Assembly: GCF_014696355.1 (NCBI RefSeq)
Contig: NZ_JACJQA010000001.1
Location: 1 to 38,339, forward strand
Length of the DNA stretch: 38,339 bases
Source of the DNA: Pseudanabaena sp. FACHB-1998
Lineage (GTDB): Bacteria > Cyanobacteriota > Cyanobacteriia > Pseudanabaenales > Pseudanabaenaceae
Direction: 5' to 3'
The position numbers and the translations under genes were made by a program. The stretch's first letter is position 1. Each line of letters opens with the position of its first letter. Below are positions 32,537-38,339 of the stretch, piece by piece. Below the pieces are notes generated by a model. That model was not told where the DNA came from and made no database searches. It saw nothing but the letters and a program-made list of their open reading frames with translations.

Positions 32537-35212
32537 ATGGTTTTATGGAAATCAATTTTGAAACTTAATTCCAAACAACGTAAATTTTGGAAATATTTTT
32601 GTCTGGCAACTCTTGCAACCATCCTTACTCTCTTTTTCGGGTGGAATATTCAGCCGAGCATTGCGAATAACCTTGCTAAGTTATCAATGGATGAAATTCA
32701 TAAGCTTAAACCTCATTCAGTTATTGCTCAATCTCTACCTAATAACTATTTAACTCTCATCCAGACGGGTAAACAATATTATCAGTCCGCCCAATACGCT
32801 AAGGCGATCGCCCTTTGGCAACAAGCCTTGGACATTCTCGCAAAACAGGGCGATCGCCTCAATCAAGCCGTTGTTTTACAAAATCTTGCCTTAGCTCAGC
32901 AACAACTGGGAAATTGGCGCGAAGCAGAGAAATCAATCTTATTCAGTCTCGAAATTTTGCAATCTAATCCAGAACAGCCAAAATTATTAGCACAGGCTCT
33001 CAACGTTCAAGGCAACATTCAACTTGTAGAAGGCAAGCCTCAAGAAGCTTTAGCTACTTGGCAAAGAGCCGCGATCGCTTACGAACAGTTGGGAGACAAA
33101 GAAGGCTTTATTCGCAGCAAGATTAATCAAAGCCTAGCCATGCGATCGCTAGGGCTATATCCAAAAGCTAGAGATACTCTAAAACAGTTGCAATCAGTAA
33201 TTAGAGAACTCCCCAACTCTTCCCTTAAAGTTTCCAGTTTGCTCAACCTTGGCGACACGTTGCGGTTAAGTGGGGATTTCTCAGAAGCTACCTTGTTGTT
33301 GCAAGAAAGTCTCGTCATTGCCAAACAACTGGACGATGCCGCCGACATGTCCGAAATCTTCCTGAGCTTAGGAAATATTGCCTATAGCCAGCAACAAGCC
33401 GCTAGTTCGGGCGATAGCGATTACCGCCAGCAAAAGAGCTTTGAGGCGATCGCCTATTATCAACAGGCCGCTAAAATCGCAACTAATCCTCTGCCCAAGG
33501 TTAAATCCCAACTCAACCAACTGCGATTAGAAATTGAACTCAAGCAAATTGAGTCAGCAAAAAAGTTGTTGCTAGCGATTCAACCACAACTTCAAACCCT
33601 GCCGCTTAGCCGATCAGTGGTCTATGCAAGGGTAAATTTTGCTCAAAGTCTAATTAAGTTAAGTCCAGATTTAAGCGATCGCCAACTTGCAGCGCAATTA
33701 CTCGCCAATGCGGCTCAGCAAGCCAAGGAGATGGGCGATCCAAGGGCGGAATCCTATGCGATCGGCTATTTGGGTGAACTTTATGAACAATTTCAACAAT
33801 TTTCAGAAGCACAGGGGCTAACGGAACAAGCGCTGATCCTCGCCCAGACTAATAATGCGAGCGATATTGCCTATCGTTGGCAGTGGCAACTGGGACGCAT
33901 CCTCAAAGCCCAAGGTAAAAAATCTCAAGCGATCGCCGCCTATAATGAAGCAGTCAATACCCTAGCCTCCATTCGAGGGGATCTCGTATCTAGCAATACG
34001 GATATTCAATTTTCTTTTCGAGATAGTGTCGAACCAGTCTATCGCCAGCTTACCGCCCTCCTCCTGACCCCCGAAAAGGGTAAACCCGTTAGTCTCGACA
34101 ATCTCAAAGCCGCTCGTAAAGTCATCGAATCTCTTCAGCTAGCGGAGTTAGATAATTTCTTTAAAGAAGCTTGCTTAGTTAGTAAAGCTACACAAGTGGA
34201 AGATATCGACTCGCAAGCCGCCGTAATCTATCCCATCGTGTTACCTGACAGTTTGGAAGTAATTATCTCGTTACCCGATCGCTCTTTGCAGCACCACAGT
34301 ACCCAAATTCCTCAGGACAAACTCGAACAACTATTCAGCGAACTGCGGCGATCGCTTCGACGAACATCCCTTGAAACCGATATTCAAGCAGTCTCCGCGA
34401 AACTTTATAACATCCTCATTGGCAAAGAGATAGAATCTGCCCTTGCGGCTAATAAAATTAAAACCCTCGCCTTTGTGCTGGATGGTTCCCTACGAAATTT
34501 ACCCATGGCAGTTCTCTACGATGGCAATCAATACCTGATGGAGAAATATAACCTAGCGATCGCCCCCGGACTTCAACTAATCGATCCTCGCCCTCTCAAA
34601 CGCCAGCAATTAGAAGTATTTATTGGTGGCTTGAGTAAAGAAACTCAAAATTTTAAGTCACTGCCCAATGTAGAAAGAGAAATCAAACAAATTTCGGCGA
34701 TGGTATCATCACAAGCGCCATTAATTAATGAAACTTTTCTTAGCTCATCCATCCAAAAGCAGATTAATAAAATTCCCTTTCGAGTAGTTCATTTAGCTAC
34801 TCATGGTGAATTTAGTTCAGATGCCGAAAAAACTTTTATTTTGACTTGGGATAATCGTCTTGGAGTCAAAGAATTAGGCGAATTACTCCAAACTAAAGCT
34901 CAAGATAGTAGAAATCCCATTGAGTTATTGGTTCTTAGTGCTTGTAAAACCGCCAAGGGAGATAAACGGGCAACTCTAGGACTAGCAGGAGTGGCAGTGC
35001 GATCGGGAGCGCGTAGCACGATCGCTAGTTTATGGTCAGTTGAGGACGGCGCTACAGCTACATTAATGGAAAATTTCTATCAAGAACTTTCTATAGCTGG
35101 AACTACCAAAGCCGACGCTTTACGCAGAGCGCAGATGAGCCTTCTCAAAAACACTCAGTTTACACATCCCTTCTACTGGGCTCCCTTTGTACTAGTCGGC
35201 AATTGGCTATAA
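32537..35212 (+). CDS. TPR-CHAT protein, caspase-like peptidase domain
   Basis: An 891-residue protein: a membrane or signal segment (about 18-43, FCLATLATILTLFFGW), about eight to ten tetratricopeptide repeats (about 65-480, for example YYQSAQYAKAIALWQQALDI), then a CHAT domain (about 600-891). CHAT is a clan CD caspase-like fold. The catalytic pair is visible as His756 in HLATHGEF and Cys803 in VLSACKTA, with GLAGVAVRSGARSTIASLWS after it, so it may be an active protease. AAAGAG seven bases upstream supports the start, and it follows tpsA by 67 bp, probably co-transcribed. The substrate is unknown; TpsA is an obvious candidate by position. The N-terminal segment suggests action outside the cytoplasm. 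Confidence 0.93.
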   Translation: MVLWKSILKLNSKQRKFWKYFCLATLATILTLFFGWNIQPSIANNLAKLSMDEIHKLKPHSVIAQSLPNNYLTLIQTGKQYYQSAQYAKAIALWQQALDILAKQGDRLNQAVVLQNLALAQQQLGNWREAEKSILFSLEILQSNPEQPKLLAQALNVQGNIQLVEGKPQEALATWQRAAIAYEQLGDKEGFIRSKINQSLAMRSLGLYPKARDTLKQLQSVIRELPNSSLKVSSLLNLGDTLRLSGDFSEATLLLQESLVIAKQLDDAADMSEIFLSLGNIAYSQQQAASSGDSDYRQQKSFEAIAYYQQAAKIATNPLPKVKSQLNQLRLEIELKQIESAKKLLLAIQPQLQTLPLSRSVVYARVNFAQSLIKLSPDLSDRQLAAQLLANAAQQAKEMGDPRAESYAIGYLGELYEQFQQFSEAQGLTEQALILAQTNNASDIAYRWQWQLGRILKAQGKKSQAIAAYNEAVNTLASIRGDLVSSNTDIQFSFRDSVEPVYRQLTALLLTPEKGKPVSLDNLKAARKVIESLQLAELDNFFKEACLVSKATQVEDIDSQAAVIYPIVLPDSLEVIISLPDRSLQHHSTQIPQDKLEQLFSELRRSLRRTSLETDIQAVSAKLYNILIGKEIESALAANKIKTLAFVLDGSLRNLPMAVLYDGNQYLMEKYNLAIAPGLQLIDPRPLKRQQLEVFIGGLSKETQNFKSLPNVEREIKQISAMVSSQAPLINETFLSSSIQKQINKIPFRVVHLATHGEFSSDAEKTFILTWDNRLGVKELGELLQTKAQDSRNPIELLVLSACKTAKGDKRATLGLAGVAVRSGARSTIASLWSVEDGATATLMENFYQELSIAGTTKADALRRAQMSLLKNTQFTHPFYWAPFVLVGNWL

Positions 35213-35214
35213 AT

Positions 35215-35256
35215 ATCAATTTGGGTGTGGCGCAGCTTGTTTGCCCCCCAATTGAT
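35215..35256 (+). terminator. Hairpin after the CHAT gene
   Basis: ATCAATTTGGG (35215-35225) pairs with its complement ending at 35256, with a large loop, followed by TCTTTTA. It overlaps the end of the stop codon region. A weak terminator. Confidence 0.45.
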
Positions 35257-35365
35257 TCTTTTACTAATTACACTGTGTCGCAACTATAAAAAACGAGTAA
35301 CATAATTTATAGCAATACATATAAGAAATCTAATTTTATTAGACTCAGTCTCTAGGAATAAGGCT

Positions 35366-36130
35366 ATGCTTCGTAAATTATTAGATCGACAATTATTAGA
35401 TCGATACTTCGCACTTTGGGCGATCGTAGTATTTGGGGAAATTGCTGCTTGCTCTCTCTTTTTAGCCGACGCTAAAGCCCAAACCTTTGAGCCACCTTCC
35501 AGTAACCCATCACCCACCACCACTATCGGTGGCGGTCGCCGAGGTAGCGATGGGCAATGTTTAAAAGATCGCGATATTGAGCAGAGAAACATCAAAAACA
35601 AACAGTCTCTAGACCAACAATTGACTCCCTTACTTCCTCCCAACAAATTTGGACTTACGATCTCCTCAACTCCCCAGTTTTTTGCTTATATTCCTAAAAC
35701 TAACGCGATCGCCGTAGAATTTACCCTCGAAAATCCTCAAGGTAAAGGCATTGCCCGCAAAAGACTAGAGTTAACCAACACTCCCAGCATTGTTAATGTC
35801 CAATTTGAAACAGCATCCCTAGAAGTTGGCAAAGACTATAAATGGCTGATCTCTGTCGTATGCGAAACAGGCGATCCTGAAGACGCTTTTGTCGAAGGGA
35901 TTATTCGTCGCATTAAACCAGAGCAACCTCTACTCAAAAAACTCGAAAAAGCCTCAGCGATCGAAAAAGTATATACCTATGCCAAACTCGGAATTTGGTA
36001 CGAAGCGCTCGCTGAACTAGCGAATTTACGAATGTCTCAACCCAATAGCAATGACCTGAAAACTAGTTGGTTGAATTTGCTCAAGTCTTCTAGCCTTGAA
36101 ACCCTAGTAAACGTTCCCATCACGAACTAA
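35366..36130 (+). CDS. DUF928-family exported protein
   Basis: A 254-residue protein with a signal-type N-terminus (hydrophobic ALWAIVVFGEIAACSLFLA, cleavage likely after AKA). A short Pro/Ser linker follows, then GGGRRGSDGQC and the DUF928 body: QFFAYIPKTNAIAVEFTLEN (a beta-sandwich-like part) and VEGIIRRIKPEQPLLKKLEK, then a helical tail with GIWYEALAELANLR. DUF928 genes are regularly found with CHAT, TPS and CHASE2 genes in cyanobacteria, yet the function is unknown. AGGA 12 bases upstream and the ATG at 35366 give the only sensible start. Probably periplasmic. Confidence 0.88.
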   Translation: MLRKLLDRQLLDRYFALWAIVVFGEIAACSLFLADAKAQTFEPPSSNPSPTTTIGGGRRGSDGQCLKDRDIEQRNIKNKQSLDQQLTPLLPPNKFGLTISSTPQFFAYIPKTNAIAVEFTLENPQGKGIARKRLELTNTPSIVNVQFETASLEVGKDYKWLISVVCETGDPEDAFVEGIIRRIKPEQPLLKKLEKASAIEKVYTYAKLGIWYEALAELANLRMSQPNSNDLKTSWLNLLKSSSLETLVNVPITN

Positions 36131-36150
36131 TTTAACTTAGTCATCTAGAG

Positions 36151-36182
36151 AGTATGATTGGCGGCGCGCCGCCAATCATACT
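36151..36182. repeat. Perfect 32-bp palindrome without loop
   Basis: The two 16-bp halves meet at the centre GGCGCGCC. It lies 20 bp after DUF928 and 27 bp before the next start, so it may be a terminator with a short AT foot or a protein-binding site. Confidence 0.55.
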
Positions 36183-36209
36183 TCTAAAACCCTAGTCATA
36201 AAAAGTAAA

Positions 36210-37892
36210 ATGTCTACAGATCCAGATGAACTAATTTTCCTAGAAGAAGATGAAGAGTCATCTTTTGTAGAAGAAGCTTTAAAATCTTCCTTAAGAAGCG
36301 CTGAAAAAAGTCATGAATCTAAGCATATTCCTGAAGTCATAGCTCTACAAAATAGATCAGCATGGAAAATCTTAATCTGTGATGATGATCGTTCGGTTCA
36401 CGCCGTTACTAGACTCGCCCTAGAGGGCTTTAAGTTTGCAGACAAAGGATTAGAGATAATATCTACTTTTTCTGGAGCCGAAGGAATCAAAATTATTGAG
36501 CAGCATCCTGACATATCAGTTGTTTTTCAAGATGTAATCATGGAGACCAACGATGCAGGCTTGCAAGCAGTCAAATATATCCGTGAAGTCCTCCAAAATC
36601 AACTCGTGCGGATTATTCTGCGTACAGGTCAGCCAGCAGATTTCCCCGAATCCTCTGTCCTTTTGAACTATGACATCAATGACTATAAGTCGAAAACTGA
36701 ATTAACAGAACAGAAACTATTTACAACACTAATTTCCAGTTTGAGAGCCTACAGCACGATGATCAGCCTTGCTGAAAGCCGTCAAAAGCTATCTTCCCTC
36801 AACACCCAACTCCAACAATTTAATCAAGACTTAGAGAAGCTCGTTCAAGAACGAACTAGCGAACTAGAAATAGCTAAAGAAGCTGCTGACAGTGCCAACA
36901 AAGCCAAAAGTCAATTCTTAACCAATATGAGTCATGAATTGAGAACCCCTCTCAATGCCATTCTCGGTTACGCTCAAATCCTAAAAAATAATGTCGATCC
37001 GCTTAAGCATCAAAAAGGTCTAGATATCATCCAACGGAGCGGTAATCACTTACTAACTTTAATCAATGATATTCTAGACATCTCTAAAATTGAGGCAGGT
37101 AAATTAGAACTTGAACACGAACCATTCCATTTAGATGGACTCCTCAATGATCTAATTGATACGTTGAAGGTACAAGCTAATAACCAACAATTAGAAATCA
37201 CATATAAGTCAATTGGACAAATTCCTAAATTAGTCTACGGAGATGCAAAGCGACTGCGCCAAGTTATATTCAACCTTATGGGTAATGCCATCAAGTTTAC
37301 AAAAAAAGGAATAGTGTCTCTCGTAGTCCAAGTCCCTAGCCATAATAAAATTCGCTTCGATATTATCGATAGTGGTGTAGGCATAGCCCCAGAGAATTTA
37401 TTTAAAATATTTGAATCTTTTGAGCAAGTTGGCGACCCCGTAGATATGCAATCAGGTACAGGATTAGGGTTGTCGATTAGTAAAAAGCTAGTAGCTATGA
37501 TGGGAGGACAACTAAATGTAATCAGTACCTTAGGTAAAGGTAGTAACTTTTGGCTAGAAATAGACTTACCAACATACATAAGTCTCACACCCATTAATTT
37601 AGAAGCTGACGATGAATATTATGAAGTTAATCCTTCCGCGAATACATCTCAGCAGTCTCTCGTAAATAAAGTAAATGCTCTTAATGAAATCGTAATTCCT
37701 TCGCAACGTATATTACAAGAGCTATTAGAACTAACTGAAATGGGAGATCTTCAAGCTCTAAAGAAACGTCTCACCTATTTAGAGCAATCTGATGTAGAGC
37801 TATCAGCTTTTACAGAAGAGCTAGGAAAGCTCATACAGAACTTTCAAATTCGTCAAATTTTAAGTTGTCTCCATACTCTAATAGATTCGTGA
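36210..37892 (+). CDS. Receiver-histidine kinase hybrid
   Basis: A 560-residue soluble hybrid kinase. An acidic N-terminal tail precedes a receiver domain (about 52-180) with the acidic pocket ICDDD, phospho-acceptor Asp108 in FQDVIM, and Lys in DYKSKTEL. A coiled coil follows (about 185-230, QQFNQDLEKLVQERTSELE), then the dimerisation domain with His242 in NMSHELRTPLNAILGYA, and the ATPase domain (NLMGNAIKFTK, DSGVGIAPENL, GTGLGLSISKKL). A 100-residue C-terminal helical tail is unassigned. There is no transmembrane segment. The N-terminal receiver suggests it is activated by phosphorylation from another kinase. The CHASE2 kinase encoded at the other side of the cluster lacks its own receiver and would be a fitting donor. 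Confidence 0.93.
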   Translation: MSTDPDELIFLEEDEESSFVEEALKSSLRSAEKSHESKHIPEVIALQNRSAWKILICDDDRSVHAVTRLALEGFKFADKGLEIISTFSGAEGIKIIEQHPDISVVFQDVIMETNDAGLQAVKYIREVLQNQLVRIILRTGQPADFPESSVLLNYDINDYKSKTELTEQKLFTTLISSLRAYSTMISLAESRQKLSSLNTQLQQFNQDLEKLVQERTSELEIAKEAADSANKAKSQFLTNMSHELRTPLNAILGYAQILKNNVDPLKHQKGLDIIQRSGNHLLTLINDILDISKIEAGKLELEHEPFHLDGLLNDLIDTLKVQANNQQLEITYKSIGQIPKLVYGDAKRLRQVIFNLMGNAIKFTKKGIVSLVVQVPSHNKIRFDIIDSGVGIAPENLFKIFESFEQVGDPVDMQSGTGLGLSISKKLVAMMGGQLNVISTLGKGSNFWLEIDLPTYISLTPINLEADDEYYEVNPSANTSQQSLVNKVNALNEIVIPSQRILQELLELTEMGDLQALKKRLTYLEQSDVELSAFTEELGKLIQNFQIRQILSCLHTLIDS

Positions 37893-38200
37893 TCATAATA
37901 TTGAGCATACGCATATCTATAATCCTTACTTTCATCCCATCAATACTAATCCAGCCATCAATACTTAAAACTAATTCAACTAACTACCGTACTTTGCGCT
38001 TTCTTAAAATACGTCTCTTGAAAAGCTCTAAAAAATGTGCTTTCTAGCTTTCCATAAAAAACATCTTTGATTTGACTAAATAAAATACTAAATAAAGGAC
38101 TGAATTTTTTAAATTCTAGGCAAAGTCTAACCCCCTAGAACATATAAAGAGCAATGGATTGAAGTAAAATAGAGAACCTGCCGAAGAAAACAAAACTACA
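37893..38200. other. AT-rich gene-free stretch
   Basis: No repeat, hairpin or coding sequence could be supported in these 300 bp between the hybrid kinase gene and the putative rRNA promoter. A short open frame at 37865-38047 has no ribosome-binding site and overlaps the kinase gene. Confidence 0.5.
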
Positions 38201-38207
38201 AAACCTA

Positions 38208-38339
38208 TTGACAAAGCAATGTAAGGTTGCTAAGTTAGTAAAGCGCTGAAGGGAGGCGAAGCGAAAGCAAGCCGACCTAAACTGAAAGGAAAAGCGCGAA
38301 GAACCTAGACAAAAGAATAGTTTGAAAGCTTTAAGAAAC
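38208..38339 (+). promoter_or_regulatory. Probable rRNA operon promoter and BoxA leader, cut off by the window end
   Basis: TTGACA (38208-38213), a 17-bp spacer and TAAGTT (38231-38236) make a good sigma-70 promoter. Downstream, GAACCTAGACAAAAGAATAG (38301-38320) resembles the BoxA antitermination element of cyanobacterial rrn leaders and spacers (GAACCTTGAAAACTG-like). GC-rich repeats AGCGCTGAAGGGAGGCGAAG before it could form the BoxB-like hairpin. A 16S rRNA gene would be expected just beyond the end. The call is from motif memory and position, not from an alignment. Confidence 0.6.

Noticed and set aside
35284-35646. 120-codon frame antisense to the start of the DUF928 gene
   Set aside because: The + strand frame has a signal peptide and family features. 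The antisense frame has none.

Overview
The window reads as a cyanobacterium, most likely a Pseudanabaena-like lineage. This rests on very frequent GCGATCGC (HIP1) octamers, a CYP120-type P450, a CyRepA1-type replication protein, and the CHASE2 / filamentous-haemagglutinin / CHAT / DUF928 gene set. The genus is an inference from general sequence style, not from a search.

Ends: the first ~112 bases are the 3' part of a 5S rRNA on the + strand. The last ~130 bases look like the promoter and BoxA leader of an rRNA operon, also on the + strand. The window is therefore probably the unique sequence between two copies of rrn, or a circle that closes through a single rrn operon. It also carries a plasmid-type parAB operon (545-2493, - strand) flanked by two near-identical palindromes, and a CyRepA1 plasmid replication gene (20591-23920). 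This makes an rrn-bearing plasmid or chromid, or a plasmid integrated beside rrn, a serious possibility.

Layout: (1) 5S end, terminators, parB-parA. (2) A copper-homeostasis module (2684-7946): MerR-type regulator, CopA ATPase, membrane cupredoxin, CopZ-like chaperone and His-rich lipoprotein. Three matching MerR operators, each with a 20-bp spacer, stand before the regulator, copA and the chaperone. (3) A PQQ-type sugar dehydrogenase lipoprotein and a CYP120-like P450, separated by nested small inverted-repeat elements. (4) A - strand operon (14189 to 11100): protoglobin, V4R-like protein, roadblock/LC7 protein, MglA-like small GTPase, DUF4388 protein. It looks like a gas or redox sensor feeding a Ras-like switch. 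(5) A lone NACHT NTPase, an unknown small protein, PurT and a Rieske ferredoxin. (6) The CyRepA1 gene with an ~860-bp upstream region. (7) A two-partner-secretion neighbourhood (23897-37892): CHASE2 histidine kinase and TpsB on the - strand, then TpsA adhesin, a TPR-CHAT protease-like protein, DUF928 and a receiver-histidine kinase on the + strand.

Nearly every intergenic space holds long, often perfect, inverted repeats. Some are terminators. Others form at least four families of small repeated elements, and one pair is nested with a visible target-site duplication.
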